A stretch of DNA of 64,000 nucleotides from Hyposmocoma kahamanoa (lineage: Eukaryota; Arthropoda; Insecta; Lepidoptera; Cosmopterigidae): positions 6,878,410 through 6,942,409 of the forward strand of contig NW_020656077.1 in assembly GCF_003589595.1 (NCBI RefSeq), read 5' to 3'. The notes under the pieces were generated by a model. It worked only from the letters and a program-made list of their open reading frames with translations, did no database searches and had not been told where the DNA came from. Shown one piece after another: positions 1 to 11,062 of this stretch (position 1 is the stretch's first letter; every line of letters starts with the position of its first letter). The translations under genes were made by a program, and so were the position numbers.

Positions 1-28
1 AAGTTTTTGGGTATATACCCAAAAACTT
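1..28. repeat. Perfect 28-bp palindrome at the window edge
   Basis: AAGTTTTTGGGTAT followed by its exact reverse complement ATACCCAAAAACTT, with no spacer. It may extend beyond the left edge. Confidence 0.95.
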
Positions 29-81
29 TTTATTTCTTTTGCGTCTTTTTTTTTTTTCTCCTGTTGAACTGACGTTGTTTT

Positions 82-160
82 ATAATATAAGTGATGGGAC
101 TTGATGGTAAGTTACACGCCTGTCCATTACAGTTACAGTGCTACTCAGAGCATTAATTCG
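82..160 (-). repeat. REP-1 fragment (antisense)
   Basis: AAGTGATGGGACTTGATGGT, AAGTTACACGCCTGTCC and TACAGTGCTACTCAGAG match the 3' end of the REP-1 family in reverse. Confidence 0.6.
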
Positions 161-204
161 CACCGTCGCTTTACTTCGGATCTTCATTTCTCGGATTCGG
201 AACT

Positions 205-402
205 GGGGGTCTACTCACGATGTCCGTCCGACATCCGTCCGAAACAATTACTGCCAAATAAGCAATACTTGACCAAATGGAAAGACGCGTGATGCGAATG
301 AAGCTTCATACTTGATACTTGTGTTTTAATTTTGTCGAATATTACTTATTTGACAGTAATTGTTTCGGACGGATGTCGGACGGAGATCGAGAGTAGACCC
401 CC
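205..402. mobile_element. 198-bp MITE with about 60-bp inverted ends
   Basis: GGGGGTCTACTCACGATGTC, then CGTCCGACATCCGTCCGAAA and CAATTACTG, are repeated in inverted order at 340-402. No coding capacity; target duplication unclear. Confidence 0.85.
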
Positions 403-1525
403 TGATACGGATCGGACGTAGTGCACAAACGGTCTTACAATCACATTTCTATAGATAAGGTTCTTCCAAATTTTATATAAGTTTTGTGACAGAATTTGGT
501 TACTATGTTTAATATTACAGTAAATTTCATTCTGTTACCCAATAAGGTACAGTTTTCAACATTTACCTATATTGTATCTAACAATTTTTTTTTTTTTTCA
601 ATTTTTTTGACAGATTTTACTATCTTTAGTATTTATTGTCTGTTCTAATCCATTTTAAACAAAAAGTAAACAAAACTGTTTGATTAAAATTCTAAAGCAA
701 TCACTCAATAAATCGATTAAGTAACACTTTCACGTATTTCGAAGATTTCGACTTGATATCTCATCACTTTTTCAACAATATTTAGTATTTGAAAAATGGT
801 AGTCCAAAAGTGAGGTTATTATTCAACTATACAGCTATGACTTGTCTGTGTTTGCTGTATGAAAAAAAAAATCGGTTCATTCAATTAAAGTTTTTGTAAT
901 CGATTAGTAAATGGAAAACTTCATTCGCAATCGAACGACTGTCAAAGTGTAAGGATTTAAGGAAGGAATTAAATAAATCGATTTATTCAATTAATTAATC
1001 GATTTGTAGTTGACAGTACAATTGAACTTCACTAAACCGTCTATGGTCGGGTCAGTGACATGCTTGTTCAAAATGGATTGAAACGAAGTATTTAAATAGT
1101 TCTAAGTTATTTTACCATAATATACGTTAATTGTTTTAAAATTTTCATAGCTGCACAACCCTGCTTGTCTCGTTAGATTATTATAATTTTTTGGTACTTT
1201 ACATTGATGATTTGAATGTTCTTGTTATGTTTGAGAACGCAAACATTTCTTTTACAAACAATTTTAAAAATAACATGTCCTAATTATCCGTTTTGTTTTT
1301 ACACTCGCTACGCACCTTCTTATCAGCTATAAGCTTCATGGACATTACCACAAAAATAATATCAGAAGATATGTGATATTACGGGATACCCCGTTTCGCT
1401 ATGTGGATCTCAAGAAAATAACTACGGGCTTTACACCGCGATTGCAAAGTGCTTTCTGTGTATTTTCTGCCTTATTGCATTACTAAAGAACAGTATCAAC
1501 AACGTACTGACAAAATCCAATTAAC
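403..1525. other. AT-rich stretch, nothing recognised
   Basis: No coherent reading frame. It contains T/A runs and scattered ATCGATTTA words (for example 712, 978, 998), but I could not group them into an element. Confidence 0.5.
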
Positions 1526-1730
1526 TGCCTCTGTGGCCGAACGGTTACCATGTCGGACTGCCACGCAGAGGTCCCAGGTTCGATTCTTGGGCCGGGAGAA
1601 ATATTTGCATGGCCTACATTTATTTCTTTCGTGAGTTTGAGTGTCATTTGTGGTTGTCCATGGCACCCGCGACACAAGGTTTTCCTAGTGTGGGGCTATG
1701 TTGAGTGTATGCGCTATTATTAATTATTTA
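1526..1730 (+). repeat. SINE-A copy (tRNA-derived)
   Basis: The tRNA-like head has an A box in TGGCCGAACGG and a B box GGTTCGATTC, preceded by GCCTCTG. The body runs through TGGCCTACATTTATTTC and GTTTGAGTGTCATTTGTGG to a TATTATTAATTATT tail. This is the reference-like copy of a family with about nine members here. Confidence 0.85.
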
Positions 1731-2078
1731 CATTGAATATTTTATATGAAATCACTAATCATTTATTACTTTGTGATACACAGGTTATAAAGTTGTTACA
1801 AGAATGAATTTTGAATCACTGTGATCTGCCTTGTGGCATACAAAATTTTCTTAGTTTTAATAATTCTCGTGCAGTAATTTATAATATTCCGCAGTCCATT
1901 TCACTCAACTTAATACTAATAAGACATAATAACAATAGTAAAATGTTATCAATAACATATTTAATCATGTGAAATTTAAATTTTGTATTGAATCAATGTA
2001 AACACTAAGGCACAAAAAAAACTGTGATATTTTTGTTTACGTTACAATTTAGGCACTGGCCATGAAAGGGTTAGGAGT

Positions 2079-2162
2079 CCATACAACCTCAAATTGCTTT
2101 GGTTGATTCCGTATAAAAGTGAAAGTGTCGAATCGTTCACTTTGCAAAAAACATATAGTAAA
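2079..2162 (+). repeat. REP-2 copy A, left part
   Basis: CCTCAAATTGCTTTGGTTGA and AAAAGTGAAAGTGTCGAATC correspond to the start of the REP-2 family (29.2-29.6 kb copy in reverse). It is interrupted at 2163 by a Penelope-like insertion and resumes at 2812. Confidence 0.65.
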
Positions 2163-2811
2163 TATCGACTTCTTAGGTTTTCGCGATTGTTACACATAGG
2201 AAATGAAACTATTTTTCCGGATTTAAATCGCGTGTATTTGTTTTTTCAAACAACCGACGTTTCGGGCCCTTTACTGGTCCCATGGTCACGGTTGACTGAG
2301 ATGGTACAGTCTCCAACCAGTTATGTCTAATATTGATGCAAACCACCTTATATTTTCCACTATAGTTACAATAGTTATTAATTAAATACCTTAATTTTAA
2401 TTTTACAAAGAAAACATTAAGTTTTACAAATTATTTTATTGAATGATTTTTTATTAAGTTCAATTTATTATTAATTATTAATATAAATTAGAATAAGCTA
2501 AAACATATTAATTAGTTAGTACTGCAGTCTTATATCTGTTTGGGATTTTTCATTAGAGGAAATACTGGATCCCAAACTGGTGGTACGGAGAAACCATCTT
2601 CCCTGTTGAAATTAGGATGTTTTTTTAATTTCAATGGCCTCTCGCAGCATCCTGGGTAGATAACGGACTTCTTTTGCAAGGACCTGGGGTCAAACTTCAT
2701 TGAATGTGTAGGTTTATCCGTGACATGCTCGCAGACTGCAGACTTGTTTGTTGTTTGGTTTGTTTGAAAAAACAAATATACGCGATTTAAATCCGGAAAA
2801 ATGGTTTCATT
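2163..2811 (-). mobile_element. Penelope-like element, 3' part, with 12-bp target duplication
   Basis: A 649-bp insertion flanked by ACATATAGTAAA (2151-2162, 2812-2823). On the minus strand it encodes a short C-terminal ORF (2530-2775) with KSAVCEHVTDKPTHSMKF, HPNFNREDGFSVPP and DPVFP. In Penelope-like elements a similar block follows the GIY-YIG endonuclease. A 3' untranslated part and a pLTR-like end follow. Both termini carry the sequence CCGGATTTAAATCGCG in inverted orientation. Confidence 0.75.
2530..2775 (-). pseudogene. Penelope-like ORF C-terminal remnant
   Basis: Eighty-one codons, only the last of which (from KSAVCEH) are original; the first residues come from the inverted end of the element. 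HPNFNREDGFSVPPVWDPVF is the best-conserved stretch. The reverse transcriptase and GIY-YIG core are missing. A second copy at 48161-48390 is about 85-90% similar by eye and carries LREAIEIKKHPNFNREDG, which is closer to the family pattern. Confidence 0.65.
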
Positions 2812-3115
2812 ACATATAGTAAAATTGAGGATGTATACTGATTACTATGCGGTGTGAAAACACGATACCTAAAAATTTTAACGTAGCAAAAAAATCACAG
2901 ACTAACCTCGAAAATTTTACAAGAAATCCGCTGTATTCAATAAGTACTTTGCATATATTACTTAATGATATTTTTATATCAACTGACTTAAATAATACAC
3001 GTATAGTATACGAAAAAATAAAGCCAATGTCCCCGCTGCCCGACACGCGCAATAGAAGCGATTCAGTACGGGAAAAACTTGAATTCGAGCTATCGACTAT
3101 TAAGTTCTTCGACAT
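2812..3115 (+). repeat. REP-2 copy A, right part
   Basis: Resumes with AGTAAAATTGAGGATGTATA. Contains GAAAACACGATACCTAAAAA, AAGAAATCCGCTGTATTCAA and ATTCAGTACGGGAAAAACTT, blocks shared with three other copies. Open frames on both strands here are incidental. Confidence 0.7.
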
Positions 3116-4881
3116 TTAAGTTCGATCATTGTGTTTTCCATCCGTTAAAACATTTATTACAAATACTTAGAAATTAATGTCATAAGTAACACGTGACGCA
3201 AAAGTTGTCACACTATCGGAAGATGTTATGATTTTTGCAAATGACGATTGACATACAAAATACAGGTCAATTAGACATGAATCGCTATACTCCTCAAGAA
3301 TGCGGAATAATTGTGGAGGTGTCATAGGGCCTTATATTTTCAAAAACGTTGCGGGCCAAACGAATTCGTATCATCAAACCTTTAATGCAGAAGTAACTAT
3401 TCTCCCACGGGATTCAACACAGCTATCGTCAGCATTAACATGAAATGAAAATTTTAAAAGGCTAAAGAAAATGTTCGATATACAATAAAAAGTAGATTTT
3501 TTTCGCTTAACCCTTTCATGGACAGTACTGAAATAATACCGCACACCAAAGGTCACTAATTTTCTTTATGCCGTAGTGACTATATTGATTCGACATAATT
3601 ATTACGCTTTATCACTGACGGCTGACCCCGTCACATTCATAGCAGCACTGTAAACTGTTCTTGCAAATCTTTCTTGTGCATAAATAAATCTATACATTAA
3701 AATAGCGCAGACCGTCAAATAGCGTAACCCCCTTTTTTTTTGACGGGGGGGAAATCTTTGTGGATACCCCTGAGCCCAGGGAGACTCAGGGGTTATGTGG
3801 GGACTCTCCCTCCAAAATAGCGTAACCCCTGCAGTATAAGAAGACAAATAAAAGTTATAATGTACTAACAATTCCAAAAGAAACAATTACTAATTAGATT
3901 ATATTTAAGCAGTGATGAAGGCTATTTATTTACTATTTGAATAATTAAATCACAGTTTGGAAAGTAGTAAGAGAGGTGATTTTGATTACTAACAGTATAC
4001 TGTATGTATCGTTTAGTTATTCATCAAATGTAAACGAAAATTAAGCAATTCATTTCACCTAGATGGCAGAAAATACCTACCTAACTAACCTGATTTTAAG
4101 CGTGAAAACACGTTTCATTATTATTTATTATAGAATAGGGTTTCTGCTGTACACATTATTGGTTTATTTCATTACTAAAAAACTATGCATTTATTGAAAA
4201 AAATTGACGTATTTTTTACTGTCAGAAAGTTCCAGTGTGAAAACAAACTACACAACCACAAAAGGCAGTCTTGTTGTGCACATATTAAATGTGTGTTGTG
4301 TGATGTGTGTTGTCCACAAATGTATCTCAAATAAATAATTCAATTTTGTCAGTACATTGTTGATACTTCTCTATGGAGAAGCAGTAGGCGGCAACTACAA
4401 AGAAAGCACTTGGAATTCGCGCTGTAAAACCCGTAGTAGTTTTTATAAGATCCATATATCGAAACGGGATAGCTCGTACTGTCCAAATTCGAATTTTTCA
4501 TTTTATGGTAAATGCCGTTACTGTTCTTGAAAGGGTTAACAATGGTAGTCCGCAAGTGGCAGTTTTAATCAGTGCCATGATTTTTCGACTGTAGTTTTCA
4601 CACTGATGTTAAGAACAAAACATTAATCAGCTAGTGACCAACGTTTTTCAGTGAACAATGGAAGCCGTATATTAAAATGAATATCCACGGATTTTTACAA
4701 TAAAATGTCGAGTTCTTAGATTTTTCCGGTTTTCGAAAGAGTCAATTAAAAGGCTTAATGACTTAAAATAAATTAATCTATCGGCACAATAAAAAGATAG
4801 AATGTTTTTTTTTCACTTTTGTTCGGGTCAATTCCCCGATGAGGAAAGCAACTTTCAAAATTACTTACGTATTTTAAATAG
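3116..4881. other. AT-rich stretch, nothing recognised apart from 3725-3830
   Basis: Short frames near 3374-3556 and 4349-4555 show no family features. AACCCTTTCATGG near 3509 and GAAAGGGTTAAC near 4528 form a weak inverted pair. Confidence 0.5.
3725..3830. repeat. GC-rich block with flanking direct repeat and hairpin
   Basis: AATAGCGTAACCCC occurs on both sides (about 3715 and 3816). Inside are CCCCTGAG and CTCAGGGG as an 8-bp hairpin and a G7 run. Origin unknown; it resembles a short insertion. Confidence 0.6.
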
Positions 4882-5018
4882 GATAACAAGTGACAGTACG
4901 AACAAGTCGTGCACCTCGTGGCAAGTCCATAACAGTGGCAGTGCCACACGAGCTTTAAATCCCAATTATCTGAGTTGACAAGTCACAAGTGCCTGTAATT
5001 TCACCAGCACCAAGTAAT
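4882..5018 (-). repeat. REP-1 copy (antisense, internally deleted)
   Basis: CAAGTGACAGTACGAACAAG, TCGTGCACCTCGTGG, GTTGACAAGTCACAAGTGCC and TGTAATTTCACCAGCACC. Confidence 0.75.
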
Positions 5019-5105
5019 ACATGCAATTATGCTTTTTACGTGCAAATGTGATAAAAAGTAACGTTTCTAATTATAGTGAAAAATGCAGTTTGCTTAAAAA
5101 TGGTT

Positions 5106-5235
5106 TGCATGAAATTTTATATAGGTATCATTGGTTGATGACGTTACCATCTCAGTCAGTCACGACTATGGGATTTATAAAAGGCTCGAAATGTTGTATT
5201 GGTTGAAAAAACAAATTTACGCAATTTAGATCTTA
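5106..5235 (+). mobile_element. Old Penelope-like end fragment
   Basis: Contains TTGGTTGATGACG, GGGATTTATAAAAGGCTCGA and TTGAAAAAACAAATTTACGC. These align with the pLTR-like end of the other copies but are more diverged. No target duplication was found. Confidence 0.5.
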
Positions 5236-5624
5236 AATAATTATTTTCATTTTCGATATAAAAAATCTCGATAGAATCGAAAATCAACATCATATAGATA
5301 TTGATAACCAGTACGGTCGTTTTTGCGCGTCTGTAAAAATCCTTATCTACTTTCCCTTGAGTTTTGTATCTAAAAAATGTTGCCACCTTTACTTCCGCTT
5401 CCTTGCTATTTACCTTCGAAAGATTGAAACATTTTTACGCTGTTCTTTTTATGTTTTATATATTTAGAAAATGTACTAATTAGCATGTCAAAAAAAAAAA
5501 ACACATTGAAAACACACGCCACGCGTCAGTAGAGCAAAAATATTTACATTATTGCCATATTTTATTTATTTTTCCGTTTACTTTAACAAATAACAGTTGT
5601 TAATTGAAAATAGAGATAGTAAAT

Positions 5625-6255
5625 TATTTCTGTAGCGAATGCGATAAAGACGCATGAACTTTGGTCATAGATTATAAGTGTAGATACGAGCATTGTAGGT
5701 AGCAAAATTATCCATTTGGTAGATGACTGACTGTATAGTAGTCGGGAAACTTATTTGTTCAGATTTGTGACGTACGTCTTTAAGCTGTCTTACATTACAC
5801 AATCATGTCTTGTCTGTGTATGAAAGAACGTTAAGGCAAGTTTTATATTTTTTAACACTGTCACTGACATGACTCGCTCGAAAGCTTCAGTGCCAAGTAT
5901 TTTAGCGAATATATCTACATTCCTTTCTGATATTTTGTCATTAATCACTACGGGATCATTTTCAGGTCTATCTTTAGATGCTTTAGCATCGAAATCATCG
6001 TCCTCAACAGAAATTCGTTTGTTACAAGACCAATTCATGTTTAATTGCGAAAGAACATTTTATTTCATTAATTTAAATGATATCCGTTGTGGCGGACTTT
6101 TTGCGGAGGTTTGTCCAGCAGTGGACGTCTTTCGGCTGAAATTATAATGATGGTGGAAGTATAAGGAAATAGAAATAGAATTATTTCAAGATAGATGATT
6201 TTAATTGACTTCAGTATTCACGTTTGTTTAATAACAAAATAAATTTGTTATTCCT
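5625..6255 (+). repeat. REP-3 copy A
   Basis: AAGACGCATGAACTTTGGTC, GGTAGATGACTGACTGTATA, CAGTGGACGTCTTTCGGCTG and AAGATAGATGATTTTAATTG are shared, in order and inverted, with 34150-34625. The CCAGCAGTGGACGTCTTTCG block resembles the common 3' region of lepidopteran RTE-type LINEs. The middle (5870-6100) has overlapping open frames on both strands with no family match. Confidence 0.65.
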
Positions 6256-6861
6256 TTTCTGTTGTATTTTACTTCTTACCTAGTTTTCGGAATGTTCATT
6301 CAGTTCATCAAAATCATAACCATCACGGCAATATAAATGAATTGCGCTACAGATTTCAAACGTCGATTACGATGAACACAACGTATCTTGTTGTTAATGT
6401 AAAAACACTTTTGGCATGCCCTTCAAGATAGCGGAGAATAGCTGCATCACCATTAATTTCTTTCAGATATTATTTTCTCAAATTAACGACCAAGTTTATA
6501 TCCACGAAGATAGGTATAAGTGTTTTTGTGGATCTACCTGTACAAGATCGTAAAGAAAAGAAAGGTTGTAAAAGCATTTCATTAGGTTCCCGTCATAAAT
6601 TTTTCCATTTTGCTTAGACTGAATTTCCACAAAGGCTCATAGTGAGGGAAGATAGAACATCAACTTTTTGTGAGAGAGTAAAATTACCAAACGAACGCAT
6701 GAGACAAATTTGAAAAGAAAAAGGGCTGTGGAGTTATTCTCAGTGGACGGGCTTCATTACCATAGAATAATAAAAGGGTTTGCGACACCTGCTCCGTAAC
6801 TTACCCACTGGGATTTCATATTTCTTTCTCAAGGTCCGTTTAGGATACTGCATCGTTAGGT
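6256..6861. other. AT-rich stretch, nothing recognised
   Basis: No frame above background and no repeat relation to other parts of the window was found. Confidence 0.5.
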
Positions 6862-6955
6862 GATTGTTGCTCTTTATTGAGTCGTTCCTGGATTAGTGTT
6901 CTTTTCATAATTTTCAATGGCAATTTTGTTATTCAAGTATTCAGGTGTATCATTG
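6862..6955 (+). repeat. MITE-3 related half element
   Basis: GGATTAGTGTTCTTTTCATA, TTTTCAATGGCAATTTTG and TTCAAGTATTCAGG parallel the left half of the element at 60.5 kb. The second half is missing. Confidence 0.4.
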
Positions 6956-6979
6956 TAATATAATTCTCTTCTTCATCTT

Positions 6980-7500
6980 TTTAATCGCTTCCTGAGGATC
7001 GTGACTTCACTTCATCCTGCAAACCATTTGCCTCCATCAGTTGCGCTCAGTCGCATGATGTAGTGCGGCGCTAAAACGTAGCTCCAGTTACTAAGAGATC
7101 TGATTCGACCACCTTTTGGGGCTCCTGCCCCTAGGTCTCTTTTCCTCCATCTTCCCTGTCACCATCAAACGTTCAACAGGTTATCAGCATCCCTACGTGT
7201 CACGTGACCTAAATAGCGTATCACACGCTGTATGCAAGTTGAAGACAGACGCTGTGCATTCTTTATCTTGAGTTCCTCAAGTACAGAGACATTGGTGCGG
7301 CGGGCTGTCCACGGCACCCTTAACATTCTGCGCCAGCACCACATTCCAAAGGCGTCAATTCTTCGCTTTTCGGCGGCATTCAGCGTCCATGTCTCTGCAC
7401 CATATAGCGAGACGGAGAAGATAAGAGTGTGAATTAGATGTATTTTAGTTCGGTTTCTGATGTTCTTGTCTCCATATCTTGCTCAGCTGAGTCATTGCTG
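6980..7500 (-). pseudogene. RTE-type LINE C-terminal remnant
   Basis: Minus-strand translation has YGAETWTLNAAEK-like and LRRKI-like blocks. Clear stretches are NAERRIDAFG, MWCWRRMLRVPWTARRTN, LKIKNAQRLSSTCIQRVIRY and HVTRRDADNLLN. This is the post-RT tail shared by RTE-type and related LINEs. Stops follow. Overlapping + strand frames are shadows. Confidence 0.7.
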
Positions 7501-7891
7501 CGGTTGCCATCCCAATTCGTCTTCGTATTTAAGGTTCGCAACTGCCCCCACTGGTTAATAATAATGTTTCAAAATACTGTAGTGAATTGACATTGAAATT
7601 ACCGTATTACACCACAATGTAGTTAGTTCTTCAAAATTATTTCTTATATTAAAACATATAGGGTTGTTTGTAAAATACTAAAAACCTCTCAGGTTCATAT
7701 AATTTTACTAACATCATAGACAGCAACTTTTGTTTTATGAATTTTAACTCATCATATTTTAGTGTCGTACAGTATAATAAAATAAATAATAAAAATATTT
7801 TGGTTAATGAAACATGGGACTCAGACTAGGAGGTAAAAGTCCGGAATGAGACCGCCCGAGGGTCTTTCATGAAAATAAAAAGGGGGTCCAC
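7501..7891. other. Spacer between two opposed LINE tails
   Basis: AT-rich, with no recognisable content. Confidence 0.4.
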
Positions 7892-8312
7892 TGTTATATA
7901 TGGCCAATCGTTATGTACGGCAGCGAGGAATGGACCATCAAAGAAGAAACCAGACGGCGTCTCGACGCATTCGAGATGTGGTGCTACCGCCACACGCTTC
8001 GTATCAGCTGAGTGCAGAAAGTCAAGAGACAGTACTCCTGCGCAATAACACCTCACGCCAACGCGAAGCGCAATATAACGTATCTCAGTCACGTGCTTCA
8101 ACACGATAGATACCGACTGCATCAACTTATAATGATGGGAAAGGTTGAAGGCAAGAGACGCGCGAGAAAGCCATGGTTACGCAAAAGAAAGGATTGGACG
8201 ACCGGAGTCACGAGTGCGGAACAACTGTTTCGTTTGGCTATGGACAGGGAAAATTTTACCATATCGATGGCCAACCTTCAGTAGTGGAGAGGCATTTTAA
8301 GAAGAAGAAGTA
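7892..8312 (+). pseudogene. LINE C-terminal remnant
   Basis: Contains MYGSEE-like start, TRRRLDAFEMWCYR, then HDRYRLHQLIMMGKVEGK, TGVTSAEQLFRLAMDREN and a final MANLQ stop WRG followed by AAGAAGAAG. Same post-RT tail as at 7 kb but in opposite orientation and less decayed; frameshifts present. Confidence 0.7.
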
Positions 8313-8537
8313 TAAAAATATTTAATTATATCGCTCTAAACGGTAGTGACTCCGTGTGATAACAAAAGAAAGCGCTAGCGTAAATACCAGTTCGATGCAA
8401 ACGCAGGAGCGGGGGTGTGAATCATCGGGGGAACGCTTGCACGTTTGTATTTAGTGTTAAACAGATCTAAAACATGTCCGACAGTAACTACAACAGAAAT
8501 CAAAAATATGTGTATATCTGGTTATTCTAGTGTTTTG

Positions 8538-8625
8538 TAAAAAGTCATGGAACAAAAGTTGTTGTTTATAATTTCTATAAAATATGTAGTTATGCGGGAT
8601 TGTTAGTATAACCCCGTATATTAAT
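8538..8625 (+). repeat. REP-4 fragment
   Basis: AAAGTCATGGAACAAAAGTT, GTTGTTTATAATTTC and TATAACCCCGTAT. Parallels 14222-14320 and 27572-27625. Confidence 0.55.
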
Positions 8626-8690
8626 TATTTTTTGGCTGTAATTCGAGACGAGTTTCGTTAGTTTGTTGTGATGAGTCAGCTGTCAAAATA

Positions 8691-8873
8691 ATTCTAGGGT
8701 CGGCGGACCAAAGCACATAAGTCAAAATCCAACAATAGTCAAATTCATTTGTTACTTCATAAGTTTGTAACTTTATTCTAGAGGCGTCTTTTTAAATTTA
8801 TCTTTCTCTTCACATCTCCCAACACTATTAACAACACAAAATATATATATAAATAGTCCGCCGACCCTAGAAT
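8691..8873. mobile_element. 183-bp element with perfect 18-bp inverted ends
   Basis: ATTCTAGGGTCGGCGGAC at 8691-8708 and its exact reverse complement at 8856-8873. The interior is AT-rich with an (AT)n run. Flanks AATA and TTAT suggest a short AT-rich target. Confidence 0.75.
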
Positions 8874-8924
8874 TTATGTCTTAAAGAAAAATAATCTCAG
8901 CAAAGGGTACTAAAAAAACGGACC

Positions 8925-9098
8925 TTAAAAGTCATTCATCCCCTAGTTTTCCACCCTTAGAGGTGGAATATTTTCATCAAAATTCTTTCTAACAAAAAAA
9001 AATCATCAAAATCATTTGACAATAGAGTTATCGCGTAACATACATACAAAAAAAACACAGTCGAATTGAGATCCTCTTTTTTTAAATCGGTTTAAAAT
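8925..9098 (+). repeat. REP-5 copy
   Basis: CCCCTAGTTTTCCACCCTTA, AAAAAATCATCAAAATCATT, ATCGCGTAACATACATAC and ATTGAGATCCTCTTTTTTTA. Same order as 58360-58672, a very common lepidopteran repeat pattern. Confidence 0.65.
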
Positions 9099-9140
9099 AT
9101 ATAAATACATTCATGTTCATTGTGCTAAATAGGTTCTTAA

Positions 9141-9485
9141 CATGTTACAAGTTAGTAGCAGTAGAGCTTCTCGTAAAAGATTTCATCCAGGGAGTTACCG
9201 CCACCTTACACAAGCAGTAATTGTGAGCATTGCTTTTCGGTTTTGAAGGCTTAAGGGTGCTGTTGAAATTATACTTGGGACTTGTCAACTTATGTCTCAG
9301 GGCCACGGGGACAGGAGCTGTTCTCCTCAGATCTGGAAAGGACAGGCATGTCACATACCACCAGGTGGGCGACATCTTCGCCTCGTCATGAAAAAAAGAT
9401 CTTTGCGATTTAAAGCTCTTGTGTGGTACTACAATTCCTTATGGACACGAGTGTCGCTTACCACCACGCGCATGACTGTCATAAA
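9141..9485 (+). repeat. REP-1 copy (sense)
   Basis: Starts near AGCAGTAGAGCTTCTCG and runs through CTTGTCAACTTATGTCTCAG and GCGATTTAAAGCTCT to CATGACTGTCATAAAAAA. REP-1 is a dispersed family of about 300 bp. Its 3' end reads GACTTGTTCGTCCCGTCACT followed by AATATTATAAA, suggesting an RNA-derived tail. Class unknown. Confidence 0.75.
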
Positions 9486-9974
9486 AAATTCGAAAAAGCA
9501 AGAAATATTTTCCCAGTTTCCTGTTCATAGAACACGTTCAATTAGGAAAGCGGTAAATTGAAATAGTTCACGTAAGTTGCGAGGTGTTACTAAGTACCTC
9601 TTATTTGTAACTTAGAACCGTCATTAAGCCAATCCAGCTCCGTTTTCCGAAGTTATCCCTTTAAATGACGAAACTTCGAACAAGTATTGCTCCTACAGAA
9701 AAGACGCATGAACAAATCAAAAGTGGAAGGCATTTGTGTTTCCTTATTGCACATTTATGCATCAATTAATGCTATATAGCATCGAAAAGAATAAATATTC
9801 TTGCAATTATACGAGCTGAGGGAATCGGAAATCTCATTTGTTCTATTAATAGAACAAATGGGAAGAAAAGTAGCATAAGTCCTGTCAACAGAACTGTACA
9901 ACAGAACTAGTGGAAATAGAAGGAATTTGGTAGGTAATTTTCAGGTTAATTTTAAATATTAGAATAAATAAAGA
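9486..9974. other. No recognised content
   Basis: Contains a small hairpin (TTTGTTCTATTAATAGAACAAA near 9838, split here as TTTGTTCTA / TAGAACAAA) and otherwise unique AT-rich sequence. Confidence 0.4.
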
Positions 9975-10220
9975 AATATTAAACAACTTGCTCTGAACTT
10001 TAAATAAGTAACTAAAGCGCTTGTGTCATCGGAAATAACGACGGTACCACAAAGACCCAGATCCAAGGCAATATTTCTATATAACTAACTTACTTTTTTT
10101 TCTAACTAACTTTTCTAAGTTAGTTTCTACATTGACCCGGCCGAGGATCAAACCCGGGACCTCAGAAACGGCGACATCATGAAAACCGGTGTGCAAGCCG
10201 CTAGATCACGGAGGTTGTTT
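9975..10220 (-). repeat. SINE-C copy (tRNA-derived)
   Basis: The minus strand reads CCTCCGTGATCTAGCGGCTT at the head (A box) and GAGGTCCCGGGTTTGATCCT (B box). The tail region at 9975-10070 matches the copy at 49.7 kb (TAACTAAA.CATTTGTGT). Distinct from SINE-A and SINE-B. Confidence 0.75.
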
Positions 10221-10614
10221 CGCAATTTTTGTTATTTATTTGAGTATATTCTCGAGAAATATTAAATATACTACAGGTTAAGTACTACACTCGAATATTA
10301 AATAGTATTTCATGAAAATATTGTAAAATATTTAAATTGCACCGAAATTAGGTGCAGAAAATTATCCTGAAAATAACCCTTATATTACTCACGTACTATC
10401 TCTATGGCACTTTCTTACTTATGTACATACTCTTACAAGATCGAGTTTCACAGAAAAAAATATTGGCATAACTTATACGTACTCTTTATACGAGTCAACC
10501 ATGTAAACAATGCGTCAACGCGTCGTCTTTCTCATTACATATTTACCTTTTTAATATATTTTTTCGTAAAGTGCTCCACGCATTGACGTTGTCAAAAAGA
10601 AAATATATTAAATT

Positions 10615-10712
10615 TTTATTGAATTGATATTCAATTATTTTTTGTGAAACTACTCCACTAGTTTGTTATAATTATTAAAAAAAAGAGCGAACACTCAGAA
10701 AAAAATCCTTCT
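10615..10712 (-). repeat. SINE-B end, inverted beside a tandem array
   Basis: TTGAATTGATATTCAATTAT, then CACTAGTTTGTTATAATTAT and CGAACACTCAGAAAAAAATC are in the opposite orientation to the two units that follow. Confidence 0.7.
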
Positions 10713-11062
10713 TCACAAAAAATAATTGAATACCAATTCAATAAAAAATTAAAATACAGCGAATAGCGATATCTCTCGCCACGACTGGTAGCTGTAAAGG
10801 TGTTAACAGGGTGATACATCTTTCATAGATTTGTTATAGATGGCGCTATGACTAAAAAGTCATTGAAAACCAAATACAAACACACGACGCAAGCACATAG
10901 AAAAATTCGTGAGTTCCGCTGGTTCGTTCCGTGGCTTAGTTGGTATAGTGTCTGGCACAGTAAGCTAGAAGACGTCGTTTAGAATCCGGCCGGATCGAAG
11001 GAATTTTTTCTGAGTGTTCGATCTTTGTATTAATAATTATAACACACTAGCCAGAGTAATTT
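10713..11062 (+). repeat. SINE-B tandem unit 1
   Basis: The unit runs from CACAAAAAATAATTGAATAC through GATGGCGCTATGACTAAAAA to a tRNA-like block CGTGGCTTAGTTGGTATAG. It then reads TGTTCGATCTTTGTATTAAT. The B box here is damaged (GTTTAGAATCC). Confidence 0.8.

Noticed and set aside
1540..1600. tRNA gene candidate with A and B boxes
   Set aside because: The same block recurs about nine times with a common non-tRNA body and tail, so it is a SINE head; the SINE-B and SINE-C heads were rejected as tRNA genes for the same reason.
2847..3119. Overlapping 90- and 101-codon ORFs on opposite strands
   Set aside because: They lie in a four-copy dispersed repeat whose other copies do not keep the frames.
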